The notes under the pieces are model-generated. The model was not told where the DNA came from and did no database searches. It was given only the letters and a program-made list of their open reading frames with translations. A DNA stretch of 35,291 bases from positions 1 to 35,291 of the forward strand of contig JAJDVL010000045.1 in NCBI GenBank assembly GCA_022826155.1. The letters run 5' to 3'. Source of the stretch: Prochlorococcaceae cyanobacterium jk18x22bins.40. Lineage in GTDB: Bacteria > Cyanobacteriota > Cyanobacteriia > PCC-6307 > Cyanobiaceae. The translations under genes were made by a program, and so were the position numbers. Of the stretch, positions 1 through 8,627 are shown one piece after another (positions within the stretch are counted from its first letter, which is position 1; each line of letters begins with the position of its first letter).

Positions 1-588
1 TTTGAGAGCATCAAGGAGCATCTGGCAGAAGAAGGGCTGATCCTCAAGGAAGGGACGATTGTGGATGCCAGCATCATTGAAGCGCCCACCTCGACGAAGA
101 ACCGGAAAAGAGAACGTGACCCGGAGATGAAGCAGACCCGGAAGGGGAACCAGTGGCGCTTGGGCATGAAGCTCCACGCGGGAGTGGATGGTCAAAGCGG
201 CCTGGTCCATAGCCTGCCGACAACCTCTGCCAACGTGCATGACCTGACAGCTTCAGAACAGTTACTCCACGGAGGGGAAGCCCGTACCTGGGGAGATGCA
301 GGGTCTCGTGGAATGGAGAAGCGTGAGGCCCATAAGGATCGCCAAGTGGCATGGCGCGTTGCCATGGGTCCGTCACAGCGCAGGAGATGAGCCAGAAAAG
401 AACTGGAGCGGCTGATGGAGGAGTGCAAGTCCAGTGTGAGGGCCAAGGGGAAACAGGTCTTTTTCTCTGTGAAGCAGGTGTTTGTCTACGGCAAGGTGCG
501 CTACCGCAGCCTGGAGAAGAAGGAGAGTCGGCTGGCCCTGCTGCTTGGATTTGCCCATCTGCTGCGGGTAGGGTCCTGTATGGCGTGA
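1..588 (+). pseudogene. IS5-family transposase, 5'-truncated by window edge, internal stop
   Basis: Reading frame 1 is open from the first base and encodes the C-terminal half of an IS5-type DDE transposase. Visible landmarks are GLILKEGTIVDASII (around the first catalytic Asp), KGNQWRLGMKLHAGVD, and SGLVHSLPTTSANVHD. A TGA at 388-390 interrupts the frame after ...GPSQRRR. The same frame then resumes as ARKELERLMEECKSS and VFVYGKVRYRSLEKKESRL, the normal C-terminal Y-(2)R-type region, and ends at 586-588. The element is therefore a nonsense-mutated relic rather than an active transposase. The N-terminus lies outside the window, so more damage could exist there. It sits just downstream of ndhI, where related genomes normally carry ndhG-ndhE. 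Family assignment is from motif recognition. Confidence 0.85.
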
Positions 589-728
589 TGTTCACGGGAT
601 AGCTGTATCTGATTGCCGACAATCATGGAAAAAGCTGATGATTCAGCGCCACTTTTGACGACGGCTAGCCCTTTTTGAGGAATATATCCCACTCATCACA
701 ACCCAACATCTTGCATGGTCAATCTTTA

Positions 729-750
729 TGGGCTTATTCAGAGGCTCCCT
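729..750. repeat. Probable right terminal inverted repeat of the IS5-like element
   Basis: The segment reads GGCTTATTCAGAGGCTCCC on the plus strand, typical of ends of IS5-group elements. It lies about 145 bp after the transposase frame ends. An 11-bp core (733-743) recurs in inverted orientation at 34775-34785. The exact tip of the element and any target duplication cannot be fixed because the left end is outside the window. Between 589 and 834 no gene is seen; 755-805 holds several GTGAGAC-like short repeats. Confidence 0.45.
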
Positions 751-834
751 GACAGACCCATCTGTGAGACTGTGAGATAGAGCCAAACCGTGAGACGCGA
801 GACAAGGCTCCCCAGGGCGGATGAGGAGGTCAAC

Positions 835-1434
835 TCACTGGTGTTGACGTGTTGCTGAAGGATCCGCCCCCACCTCCTGGGGCAATTCCCCGGCACGGCC
901 CTCCTCGTCGGGAATGCCGTGGGGATCCATGACCCCCTTGGGTAGATAGGCCAGCTCCCGCAGGGGCTGCACGGAGGGATCCATGGTGACGCTGGTGGGC
1001 AGCCGACCCAGGGCCACGTTGTCGAAGTTGAGTTGATGGCGGTCGAAGGCGGCCAGCTCGTACTCCTCCGTCATGGAGAGGCAGTTGGTGGGGCAGTATT
1101 CCACGCAATTGCCGCAGAAGATGCAAACGCCAAAGTCGATGGAGTAGTTCTTGAGCTGCTTTTTCCTGGTTTCCTTGTTCATCACCCAGTCCACCACCGG
1201 CAAGTTGATGGGGCAGACCCTGACGCACACCTCACAGGCGATGCACTTGTCGAACTCGAAATGGATCCGGCCGCGGTAGCGCTCGGAAGGGATCAGCTTT
1301 TCATAGGGATACTGGACCGTCACCGGGCGGCGACGCATGTGGTCGAAGGTGACCGCTAATCCCTGGGTGATGCCCTTGGCCGCGGCGGCGGCTCCACGAC
1401 TGTAATCACCAACCTGCTTGAGGAATCCGAACAT
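835..1434 (-). CDS. ndhI: NAD(P)H-quinone oxidoreductase subunit I (NdhI)
   Basis: 199-aa iron-sulfur subunit of the cyanobacterial NDH-1 complex, which carries electrons from ferredoxin toward plastoquinone at the thylakoid membrane in respiration and cyclic flow. Two complete 4Fe-4S motifs are present: C64, C67, C70, C74 ([12 protein letters not shown]) and C104, C107, C110, C114 ([12 protein letters not shown]). The N-terminus [15 protein letters not shown] matches the family start. Length is within the usual range, and the last ~35 residues after the ferredoxin fold form a variable acidic tail. The ATG is 15 bp below the ndhA stop, so gltA-ndhA-ndhI read as one unit. The usual downstream ndhG and ndhE are not found in the window; an IS5 relic lies there instead. 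Confidence 0.96.
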   Translation of the reverse strand: MFGFLKQVGDYSRGAAAAAKGITQGLAVTFDHMRRRPVTVQYPYEKLIPSERYRGRIHFEFDKCIACEVCVRVCPINLPVVDWVMNKETRKKQLKNYSIDFGVCIFCGNCVEYCPTNCLSMTEEYELAAFDRHQLNFDNVALGRLPTSVTMDPSVQPLRELAYLPKGVMDPHGIPDEEGRAGELPQEVGADPSATRQHQ

Positions 1435-1449
1435 GGAGTCTCCGTACCA

Positions 1450-2571
1450 TTAGCCACCAAACAGTGTAGGGAAAACCAGTTTCAGGGCGGCGGTGAGCAG
1501 GAGATTGACCAGGGCAATGGGCAGGAGAAATTTCCAGCCGAAGTCCAGCAGTTGGTCAATGCGCACCCGGGGCGTGGTCCAGCGCAGCAGGATGGCAAAA
1601 AACACCAGCAGAAACCCCTTGAGCACTGTGGTGACAATGCCCACCGAGGCCGTCACCACCTGCACCAGAGGGGAAGCCAACGGCTGGTGCAGCACCGTGG
1701 CCAGCCATTCCACCGGCAGGGGGAACCCCCAACCCCCCAGGTAAAGCACCGCCACCAACAGGCCGGAGAGCACCAGATTGATGTAGCTGCCCAGGTAGAA
1801 GAGGGCAAACTTCATGCCGGCGTATTCGGTTTGATACCCCGCCACCAACTCCTCTTCCGCCTCCGGCAGGTCAAAGGGGGCCCGCTCGCATTCGGCAATG
1901 ACGCAGATCCAGAAGACGAGAAACCCCACCGGCTGGCGCCAAATGTTCCAACTGAGCAGGCCAGCGCTGTTCTGTTGTTGAACGATCTCCACCGTGCTGA
2001 GGGAATTGCTCAGCATGACCACCGCCAGCACCGCCAGGGCCAAGGGAACCTCGTAGCTGATGGACTGGGCCGCAGCCCGCAGGCCCCCCAGCAGGGCGTA
2101 CTTGTTGTTGCTGGAGTAGCCGGACATGAGCAGGCCGATGGGCTGGATGCTGCTCAGGGCAATCCAGAGGAAGACGCCCACCCCCACGTTGCTGATCAGG
2201 AGGTTCTGGCCAAAGGGCACGATCAGCCAGGAGAGAATCACCGGCACCAGCACCAGCACCGGCCCCAACGTGAAGAGAAGACCGTCGGCCCGGGCAGGAA
2301 TCACGTCCTCCTTCACCAGCAGTTTGAGGCCGTCGGCCAGGGGCTGAAGAATGCCCAGAGGACCTGCGTATTCCGGGCCGATGCGCTGCTGCATGGCCGC
2401 CGAAACCTTGCGCTCCATCCAGACACTGGCCAGAACCCCCACCACGGCGGCCGTCAGCACCAGCAGCATGGGCAGGGGCAGCCAAAGCGCACGGGCCAGA
2501 TCGGGACCCACACCCCATGCCTGAAGGGCAGCTTGAAATCCTCCCGCCAAGTCCAGGTTACCGCTGGGCAT
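1450..2571 (-). CDS. ndhA: NAD(P)H-quinone oxidoreductase subunit 1 (NdhA)
   Basis: Polytopic membrane subunit (NuoH/ND1 family) that helps form the quinone chamber of NDH-1. About eight hydrophobic segments are visible. The family signatures are present: [16 protein letters not shown], the loop [12 protein letters not shown], and [20 protein letters not shown]. The frame is open upstream to 2637, but an ATG there would lie inside the gltA stop. The chosen ATG at 2571 ([16 protein letters not shown]) gives 373 aa, near the normal family length, and leaves 62 bp to gltA. An ATG at 2610 is a second possibility. No strong Shine-Dalgarno supports either start. It is followed after 15 bp by ndhI in the same transcription direction. 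Confidence 0.95.
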   Translation of the reverse strand: MPSGNLDLAGGFQAALQAWGVGPDLARALWLPLPMLLVLTAAVVGVLASVWMERKVSAAMQQRIGPEYAGPLGILQPLADGLKLLVKEDVIPARADGLLFTLGPVLVLVPVILSWLIVPFGQNLLISNVGVGVFLWIALSSIQPIGLLMSGYSSNNKYALLGGLRAAAQSISYEVPLALAVLAVVMLSNSLSTVEIVQQQNSAGLLSWNIWRQPVGFLVFWICVIAECERAPFDLPEAEEELVAGYQTEYAGMKFALFYLGSYINLVLSGLLVAVLYLGGWGFPLPVEWLATVLHQPLASPLVQVVTASVGIVTTVLKGFLLVFFAILLRWTTPRVRIDQLLDFGWKFLLPIALVNLLLTAALKLVFPTLFGG

Positions 2572-2633
2572 GGTGACAAAAGGCAGCCGGTGTGGTGCCG
2601 TTGGAATCATGGATGGGGCTGTTGCACTTCCAG

Positions 2634-3809
2634 TCAATCTACTCGGACGCCACCTTCACGGTCCTGGCGGAGCTGCCAGGAGCGCGGCTCCACGCCCGTA
2701 TAAATCTGCGACGGGCGAAAGATGCGGTTGGCGCCCAGTTGCTCCTTCCAGTGGGCCAGCCAGCCAGCCACCCGGGCAATGGCAAACACGGGTGTGAACA
2801 GATCCGTGGGGATGCCCAGCCGACGGTAGACCAGGCCTGAATAAAAATCCACGTTGGCGTACACGCCCTTCCCGGCAAGCCGCTCTTCCACTTTTTTCTC
2901 CAGAAGGCGGGCCAGGTCGTAGGTGGAGTCGTTGCCGTAGCAGGCGAAAAGCTTTTCCGCCAACTCCTGGAGCAGCTTGGCGCGGGGATCCTTCACCCGA
3001 TACACCCGATGGCCGAACCCGGCAATGCGCCGCTTCCGGGCCAGGCATTCATCCAGAAAGGGCTCCACCCGGTCAGGGCTGCCAATCTCGTCCAGCATGT
3101 CCAGCACGTCCTCGTTGGCGCCGCCATGGAGCGGACCCGCCAAGGTGCCCACCGCGGAGGCCACTACTGCATAGGGATCGGTGAGGGTGCTGGCGGTGAC
3201 CCGGGCACTGAACGTGCTGGCATTGAGGCTGTGTTCGGCATGGAGAATGAGGCAGGCGTCCAGGACCCTGGCCGCCAGAGGCTCGGGCTCCTGCTCGCTG
3301 AGCATGTAGAGGAAGTTGGCGGCATAGGATAGGTCGTCCCGGGGACGGATGGGGTCCAATCCCTTGCGGATCAACTGAAACGCAGCCACCATGGTGGGAA
3401 TCTTGGCCACCAGTCGCACCACGGCCTGGCGAATGTAGAGGGGATCATCCAACACCCGTCGGGAGTAGAACAGTCCCAGGGCCGCCGCACTGGCCTGGAG
3501 GGCATCCATCGGGTGACCGCTTTCCGGGAAACACTTCATCACGTCCCGAATGCGGAACTTGATGCGCCGATGGGTGTACACGTCGTGCTCGAAAGCCTGT
3601 AGCTCCTTGACGTGGGGAAGCTCGCCCCAGATGAGCAGATGGACGGTTTCCAGGAAGTTGCTGTGGAGCACAAGGTCCTCAACGGCGTAGCCCCGATAGA
3701 GAAGGGAGCCCTCCCTGCCGTCGATGTGGCAAATGGCGGACTGGGCAACGGGAACGTCTTCAAGACCAGGCCGAAACTCCACAACGCCACAGCAGACAAC
3801 AAACGTCAT
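2634..3809 (-). CDS. gltA: Citrate synthase
   Basis: 391-aa type I-fold citrate synthase that condenses oxaloacetate with acetyl-CoA, the first step of the (incomplete or bypassed) cyanobacterial TCA cycle, in the cytoplasm. Active-site landmarks are visible: [10 protein letters not shown] with His193, [10 protein letters not shown] with His228, [14 protein letters not shown] with His267, and YANVDFYSG with Asp321; their spacing agrees with the short bacterial/archaeal-type enzymes. PRSWQL near the C-terminus is also typical. The first ~12 residues ([12 protein letters not shown]) are unusual and a later start cannot be excluded. It heads a unit with ndhA and ndhI, a gene order known from marine picocyanobacteria, and is divergent from hrcA across 126 bp. 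Confidence 0.96.
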   Translation of the reverse strand: MTFVVCCGVVEFRPGLEDVPVAQSAICHIDGREGSLLYRGYAVEDLVLHSNFLETVHLLIWGELPHVKELQAFEHDVYTHRRIKFRIRDVMKCFPESGHPMDALQASAAALGLFYSRRVLDDPLYIRQAVVRLVAKIPTMVAAFQLIRKGLDPIRPRDDLSYAANFLYMLSEQEPEPLAARVLDACLILHAEHSLNASTFSARVTASTLTDPYAVVASAVGTLAGPLHGGANEDVLDMLDEIGSPDRVEPFLDECLARKRRIAGFGHRVYRVKDPRAKLLQELAEKLFACYGNDSTYDLARLLEKKVEERLAGKGVYANVDFYSGLVYRRLGIPTDLFTPVFAIARVAGWLAHWKEQLGANRIFRPSQIYTGVEPRSWQLRQDREGGVRVD

Positions 3810-3935
3810 TGTGGTTCATTGGGGCGCCGCCTGCTGCCCCCGACAACCCCAGGGGCCGTCCCCGTGTCTCTCGTTACGGAAAACCACCTCGCCCATCCCT
3901 GAGAGTTCTACAATCCTCCCAGCATCCCACTCCCC

Positions 3936-4964
3936 TTGGTGCTCCTCAGCCCACGGCAACAACAGGTGCTTAAGGCCACGGTGCGCCATTACATCGACAC
4001 AGTGGAGCCGGTGAGCAGCGGCATGCTGGTGCAACGGTTCCATTTGAACGCCAGTCCGGCCACCGTCCGCAATGCCATGGTGTGGCTGGAGCGTCAAGGC
4101 CTGCTGCGTCAGCCCCACACCTCCGCAGGCCGGATTCCCAGTCAGCAAGGCTATCGTCACTACGTGGACGCCCTCCTGCCCCAGGGCGGATCCCAGGTGC
4201 AACTGCTCCAGCAGGAGTTGAACAGCCTGAGGTTGCAGTTCCAGTGGACCGCCCTGGACGATCTCCTGCGCTTTCTGGCCGGGCGGCTGGCGGACCTGAC
4301 CGGGTTGCTGGCCCTGATTACCCGTCCCGTCCCCAGAACGCCGCGACTGCGCACCATGCGCCTGGTGTCCAGTGGCGAGCGGCTGGTGCTGATGATGGTG
4401 GACTGGGGCGGCAACGTGGTGACACTCAATATCCGCCATCCCCCCGCCTTGCCCCAGGACGTACTCCTGTTGGAGCACTGGCTGGACCATCAGCTTCGGG
4501 CGGGAGAGCAGATTGACTGGCAAGCACTCCCACCCCAGCACCAGAGCCTGGGCCGCCCGGTGCAACTGGCCTTTGAAAATCATTGCCGCCAGTCCTCCCT
4601 GGCGGTGGACGGGATGGTGGCCGTGGGCCTCGGGGGACTCATCGCCCAGCCGGAATTTCACCAGGGGCACCGCAACCTCCGTGACCTGCTGCAATTGGTG
4701 GAAGAGCGGCCCGAGGAGTTGTTGAGCGAGCAACCGCAGCAGTGCTCCACGGTCCTGGGGGCGCCGCGGTTGCAGCATGTGAGTATCGGTCGGGAGCACA
4801 AAATCCCGACACTGGCCCCCTGTGCGCTGGTGAAAGTTCCCTACGGTGGCCACCAGGGAGCCCAGGGCTGGGTTGCCGTCCTCGGACCCATGCGGATGGC
4901 CTACGAGACCATCATTGGCTCAGCCCACAGCGTGGTTGCCGTCCTGGAGCGCCTGTTGGGGTGA
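3936..4964 (+). CDS. hrcA: Heat-inducible transcription repressor HrcA
   Basis: 342-aa HrcA-type repressor. The N-terminal winged helix is clear: LSPRQQQVLKATVRHYIDTV, then SPATVRNAMVWLERQGLL and the wing HTSAGRIPSQQGYRHYVD. The central dimerisation/GAF-like part and the C-terminal signature VPYGGHQGAQGWVAVLGPMRM with the terminal MAYETIIGSAHSVVAVLERLL follow. In bacteria HrcA represses groESL/dnaK operons through CIRCE elements and is helped by GroEL. The start is TTG at 3936, or the adjacent GTG at 3939; no ATG fits. I see no CIRCE-type inverted repeat in the 126 bp before it, so autoregulation through CIRCE is not supported. It converges on gcvH, with stop codons one base apart. Confidence 0.95.
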   Translation: MVLLSPRQQQVLKATVRHYIDTVEPVSSGMLVQRFHLNASPATVRNAMVWLERQGLLRQPHTSAGRIPSQQGYRHYVDALLPQGGSQVQLLQQELNSLRLQFQWTALDDLLRFLAGRLADLTGLLALITRPVPRTPRLRTMRLVSSGERLVLMMVDWGGNVVTLNIRHPPALPQDVLLLEHWLDHQLRAGEQIDWQALPPQHQSLGRPVQLAFENHCRQSSLAVDGMVAVGLGGLIAQPEFHQGHRNLRDLLQLVEERPEELLSEQPQQCSTVLGAPRLQHVSIGREHKIPTLAPCALVKVPYGGHQGAQGWVAVLGPMRMAYETIIGSAHSVVAVLERLLG

Positions 4965-4965
4965 A

Positions 4966-5358
4966 TCAGGTCTGTCCCACCTTGGCGGCATAATCGGCGG
5001 CGGAACGGAGCCCGTCGGTGCCCGCATCAGGGGCCGGTTTGAGCTGGAGCAGCCAGCCGTCTCCATAGGGGTCGTTCTGCAGGTCCTCCGGGCTGGCCAA
5101 AACAGCCTCGTTGCGGCGTAGCACGGTGCCGGTCAGGGGCGCCACAAGCTCCTCCACGGCTTTCACGGATTCCACCGTGCCAAAGCTGCTCCCCTGCTCC
5201 AGGTGAGCCCCCTCCTCCGGTAGTTCCACAAAGACAATGTCTCCCAACTCCTCCACCGCAAAGGCGCTGATGCCCACGGTGACGGTCCCGTCCGCATTGC
5301 GGCGCACGTACTCATGGCTATCGGCGTAGAGAAGCTCCGGGGGGAAGTGCTGGCTCAT
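4966..5358 (-). CDS. gcvH: Glycine cleavage system H protein
   Basis: 130-aa lipoyl carrier protein of the glycine cleavage system, which shuttles the aminomethyl group between the P, T and L proteins and in cyanobacteria helps recycle photorespiratory glycine. The barrel signature GDIVFVELPEEG is followed by the lipoylation motif FGTVESVKAVEEL, with the attachment lysine at K66. Length equals the family norm. Its partner gcvP often lies close by, but here the upstream neighbour (80 bp away, same strand) is a PLP-dependent lyase-like gene. No glycine riboswitch-like structure is evident upstream. Confidence 0.97.
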   Translation of the reverse strand: MSQHFPPELLYADSHEYVRRNADGTVTVGISAFAVEELGDIVFVELPEEGAHLEQGSSFGTVESVKAVEELVAPLTGTVLRRNEAVLASPEDLQNDPYGDGWLLQLKPAPDAGTDGLRSAADYAAKVGQT

Positions 5359-5439
5359 GGGAAACGGTGCTGGGCAAGGCCATGGCCATTCTGACCTGCC
5401 GGGGCGCCAAGCGGGCGAGATGGGGAGGGGTCCCCATGG

Positions 5440-6720
5440 TCAATTTCCACCACAGCGGAGCAGGGCGGCCAGCGCCTCCTCCAGGGCCAGGCGCACATGG
5501 CTGCGGTGACATCCGCCCTGGACGTAGATCACGTAAGGGGACACCAGGGGAGCATCCGCAGAGAACTCACTGGTGCTGCCCTCCACAAAAGTGCCCCCCG
5601 CCATCACCAGTTGATGGTGATAGCCCGACATGGCTGCCGGTGTGGGCTCCAGATAGGCTCCCACCGGGGAGCGTTGCTGAAAGGCCCGACAGACCGCCAG
5701 GAGACGTGGAGCCGACCCCAGCCGAACCGCCTGGATCACGTCGCTGCGTTCCGTGCCCGGCTGTGGATTCACCCTGTAGCCCAGTTGCCGGAAGGTGGTA
5801 GCCACCAGCTCGGCCCCGATCAGAGCCTCGGCCACCATCTGGGGCGCCAGAAACAACCCCTGCAACACCAGGCGATTCAAGCCGAAACCGGATCCGGCGG
5901 CCGCGCCCAACCCCGGGGCCGTGAGGCGGCAACAGGCCTGCTCCACCAGGTCCCGCCGCCCCGCCACGTAGCCACCCGTGGGGGCGATGGTGCCACCGGG
6001 GTTTTTCACCAGGGAACCTGCCATCAGGTCTGCCCCCACGGCCGTGGGCTCCCGCTGGTTCACGAATTCCCCATAGCAGTTGTCCACAAAGCAAACGGTG
6101 TGGGGACTACGGGTGTGGGCCAAGGCGCAGAGTCGCTCCAACCGGTCCAGGGACAGGCTGGGTCGCCAGTGGTAGCCGCAACTGCGCTGAAGAAACAGGA
6201 GGCGAGGCCGCAGGCTGCCCAGGGCCTCCGCCAGGGTCTCCTCGTCCACGTGTCCGTCACGGGTGAGGGGAACTTCCCGATAGGTGACGCCAAACTCCTG
6301 GAGGGACCCTTGCCTCCGGCCCCGCAGGCCAATTACCTCCTCAAGGGTTTCATAGGGGCGGCCGGCAGCGGCCAGCAACGTGTCCCCCGGACGCAAGACG
6401 CCAAACAGGGCCGCGGCAATGGCATGGGTCCCGCTGACAAACTGGAGCCGTACAGCGGCAGCCTCCGCCTGCATCGCCCGGGCAAACACCCGATCCAGGG
6501 CCTCTCGTCCCGGATCCCCATGGGCGGCCCCTGTGGCGCTGGAAAAGTGGTGTGGACCAATGCGCTCAGCCGCAAAAGCCTCAAGAAGGCGGCGCAGACG
6601 GTCCGTCACGGCGGCGCAGTGGCCCTGGGCCACGGATGCGGTGGCCACCTCCACCTGGTCCAGGAACCGATCCCGCTCAACGGCTGAGCGCGGCAAGCCC
6701 TTCATCAAAAGATTGAGCAC
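5440..6720 (-). CDS. PLP-dependent enzyme, methionine gamma-lyase / aluminium-resistance family
   Basis: 426-aa fold-type I PLP enzyme of the family annotated as aluminum resistance protein or methionine gamma-lyase family (Cys/Met metabolism relatives). Seen in sequence: the substrate-side loop FVSGTHAIAAALFGVLRPGD, the cofactor aspartate in FVDNCYGEFV (D213), and the Schiff-base lysine in GSLVKNPGGTIAPTGGY (K239). The C-terminal SPYVIYVQGGCHRSHVRLALEEAL is also typical. True substrate is not known from sequence; gamma-elimination of sulfur amino acids is inferred from family. An internal Met at residue 6 is an alternative start. It is divergent from the desaturase at 6756 with a gap of only 35 bp, which argues that one of the two starts is annotated too far out. 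Confidence 0.88.
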   Translation of the reverse strand: MLNLLMKGLPRSAVERDRFLDQVEVATASVAQGHCAAVTDRLRRLLEAFAAERIGPHHFSSATGAAHGDPGREALDRVFARAMQAEAAAVRLQFVSGTHAIAAALFGVLRPGDTLLAAAGRPYETLEEVIGLRGRRQGSLQEFGVTYREVPLTRDGHVDEETLAEALGSLRPRLLFLQRSCGYHWRPSLSLDRLERLCALAHTRSPHTVCFVDNCYGEFVNQREPTAVGADLMAGSLVKNPGGTIAPTGGYVAGRRDLVEQACCRLTAPGLGAAAGSGFGLNRLVLQGLFLAPQMVAEALIGAELVATTFRQLGYRVNPQPGTERSDVIQAVRLGSAPRLLAVCRAFQQRSPVGAYLEPTPAAMSGYHHQLVMAGGTFVEGSTSEFSADAPLVSPYVIYVQGGCHRSHVRLALEEALAALLRCGGN

Positions 6721-6755
6721 AACCTGCCCCTATTGTTCACGGGAAACCATTAGGA

Positions 6756-7763
6756 TTGCCTGAGATCAGGGTGGATCCAGACTTGCACGTCCACCCCAAG
6801 GCAGGAGAAGCAAATTTGGTCACACCACCCGTCCGGCCCTCTACGGACATACGCGACCCCAGCGGTGTGGCCGCTGACAAAGCCTCAGCGGAAGTGCAGC
6901 GGCGCATCGGCGCCGAACGGGTTCCCCTGACCCGAGAGAGCCATGCCTGGTCCCCCGGCACCGTTGCGTTCATGCTGGCGGTCCATGTGGGCGGCGTGGC
7001 GGCCCTGCTGCCCCGGTTCCGAAGCTGGCAGGGGGTGGTCGTTCTGGCCGTTCTCTACTGGGTGACCGTCATTGGCGTCACCCTGGGCCTCCATCGGCTG
7101 GTGGCCCATCGCAGTTTCAAGGCGCCCCGTTGGCTGGAGCGCCTGCTGGTGATCATGGGCAGCCTCAGCGCCCAGGGGGGTCCCATTGAATGGGTGGGCC
7201 TCCATCGCCACCACCACAAATACTCCGACCAGCCCAATGACCACCATGACGCCGTGCGGGGTCTGTGGTGGAGTCACAGTGAATGGATGCTCCATAAAAT
7301 CCCCGCCGTTGAACACCTGGAGCGCTTTGCGGGGGACTTGTTTGCGGATCCCCTGTATCGCTGGCTGGACCATTGGTTCCTGTTGCTCCAGGTTCCCGTG
7401 GCGGCGTTGCTCTACGGCATTGGCGAAGTGACCGGTGCCCCCGGTGGCGGGCTGGGCCTGTTGCTCTGGGGCATCCCCCTACGGCTGATGGTGGTCTACC
7501 ACGTCACCTGGCTGGTGAATTCCGCCACCCACGCCTTCGGCTACCGCAATTTCAAGACCCCCGACCTGTCCTTCAACTGTTGGTGGGTGGCCCTGTTCAC
7601 TTTCGGAGAGGGGTGGCACAACAATCACCACGCTTTTCCCCAGAGTGCGCGCCATGGCCTGCACTGGTTCGAAGTGGACATCACCTGGCAGCACATTCGC
7701 CTTCTCCGTGCCCTGGGATGGGCCAAGCAGGTGCGCACGGCCAGCCACAGCCTCAACGGCTAG
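6756..7763 (+). CDS. desC: Delta-9-type fatty acid desaturase, copy 1
   Basis: Membrane di-iron desaturase of the DesC/acyl-CoA desaturase type, which introduces the first double bond into acyl chains of membrane lipids. The three histidine clusters are present: HRLVAH (113-118), HRHHH (150-154) and HNNHH in [11 protein letters not shown] near the C-terminus. Long hydrophobic stretches flank the first two. The frame opens at a TTG (6756), but about 70 residues precede the first membrane segment, compared with ~23 in the neighbouring copy. Starts at GTG 6771 or GTG 6867 are plausible, and the latter would free a promoter region. Its 3' end overlaps the tail of the antisense gene at 7753. It is a close paralogue of the gene at 8628. 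Confidence 0.9.
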   Translation: MPEIRVDPDLHVHPKAGEANLVTPPVRPSTDIRDPSGVAADKASAEVQRRIGAERVPLTRESHAWSPGTVAFMLAVHVGGVAALLPRFRSWQGVVVLAVLYWVTVIGVTLGLHRLVAHRSFKAPRWLERLLVIMGSLSAQGGPIEWVGLHRHHHKYSDQPNDHHDAVRGLWWSHSEWMLHKIPAVEHLERFAGDLFADPLYRWLDHWFLLLQVPVAALLYGIGEVTGAPGGGLGLLLWGIPLRLMVVYHVTWLVNSATHAFGYRNFKTPDLSFNCWWVALFTFGEGWHNNHHAFPQSARHGLHWFEVDITWQHIRLLRALGWAKQVRTASHSLNG

Positions 7764-8511
7764 ATACGTTGTCTCCTTCGTCGCCAGGGTCGCAACCCTG
7801 TTGGCGCAGTCGGTTGAGGAACTGGTCAATGGTCCCTGGGGCTTCGGCCCATGGGGCTGCCCCCTCCGCCATGGTGCAGGCCGTGCGGTGCAGATCGTCC
7901 AGTTCCGCCTCCAGTTCGGTGGCGGTGTAGTCCTTCTGCCCTGAGAGGACAGCCTCGAACTGTTGACGGCGTTGGAGCCGTTCTACGGGATAGGCGTCCA
8001 GAACCCGGGCTTTACATTGGCGCCAGGGTTGGTGTCCGGTCAGCCAATCACTCAGGGCGCCACAGAGGGCAGAGGCTTCCTGCTCCGCAATGCGCAGATC
8101 AAAGGCCGGAGGAGGAGTGGTGAGGCCCGTGAAGATCTCCAGCAACTCTCCGGGACCCAGGGGTTGACCTGCTTCGTCCAACAGGGCCACAGGGGGGTAA
8201 CGTTGCAGCAGGTCCGCCTCGGGGCAGTTGACCGGGGGAAGATCCCGCAACTGCCGGTCGGGTGACCAGGGCCAGAGCCAGCGGTTCACGCTACCGATAG
8301 TGAGGAAAACCTCCGGGCCGGGGTTGGCCAGCTTGCGATGTTTCAGCATGGAGATTTGGGAGGCGTGAACTCGGCCCAACTGCATGTGTTGCCCCAGACG
8401 GGGGACCATGGTATGGGGCCAGCCGTTGCGCTGGTGCCATGTGCGCAGAAGATGGGCAAAGGCATTGCGGCCTGACTCCAGTTGCTGCTGAAAACGGGTT
8501 CGCGGAGCCAT
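7753..8511 (-). CDS. Hypothetical protein with degenerate helix-turn-helix-like N-terminus
   Basis: 252 aa from the ATG at 8511 (the frame stays open to 8541). I do not recognise a named family. Residues ~15-65 contain FAHLLRTWHQRNGW followed by SQISMLKHRKLANPGPEVF, a pattern that resembles an XRE/HTH_3 fold (first helix, then SQIS recognition-helix context and the NPSPE-like end). This is inference from pattern. The C-terminal half is rich in charged helix (RLQRRQQFEAVLSG, ATELEAELDDLH). No membrane segment or signal peptide is evident. It lies antisense between two paralogous desaturases and shares a short, repeat-rich intergenic region with the second, so a regulatory role toward the desaturases is possible but untested. 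Confidence 0.75.
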   Translation of the reverse strand: MAPRTRFQQQLESGRNAFAHLLRTWHQRNGWPHTMVPRLGQHMQLGRVHASQISMLKHRKLANPGPEVFLTIGSVNRWLWPWSPDRQLRDLPPVNCPEADLLQRYPPVALLDEAGQPLGPGELLEIFTGLTTPPPAFDLRIAEQEASALCGALSDWLTGHQPWRQCKARVLDAYPVERLQRRQQFEAVLSGQKDYTATELEAELDDLHRTACTMAEGAAPWAEAPGTIDQFLNRLRQQGCDPGDEGDNVSSR

Positions 8512-8520
8512 GGTTAATCC

Positions 8521-8621
8521 GAATCCTGATTCTGATGTCAAGAATCATATCCATGACACAGGAGACATGAGATTGACTTACGAATCAGAATTCATATGAT
8601 AGGATTTAGATAATCTGATTC
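8521..8621. promoter_or_regulatory. Repeat-rich divergent control region with sigma70-type promoter for desaturase 2
   Basis: AT-rich gap between the HTH-like gene (-) and desaturase 2 (+). A good sigma70-type promoter on the plus strand is TTGACT at 8573-8578, a 16-bp spacer, and TATGAT at 8595-8600. GAATC/GATTC boxes recur: a GAATC-CT-GATTC palindrome at 8521-8532, GAATC at 8542-8546, GAATCAGA at 8582-8589 (inside the promoter spacer) and its exact reverse complement TCTGATTC at 8614-8621 (in the short leader). The arrangement brackets the -10 box like an operator. No clear ribosome binding site precedes the ATG at 8628. Confidence 0.55.
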
Positions 8622-8627
8622 ATTTTT

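Noticed and set aside
3810..3935. CIRCE element in front of hrcA
   Set aside because: No TTAGCACTC-N9-GAGTGCTAA-like inverted repeat is present in the gap.
3816..4853. 345-aa minus-strand ORF opposite hrcA
   Set aside because: Low-complexity Gln/His-rich shadow of hrcA.
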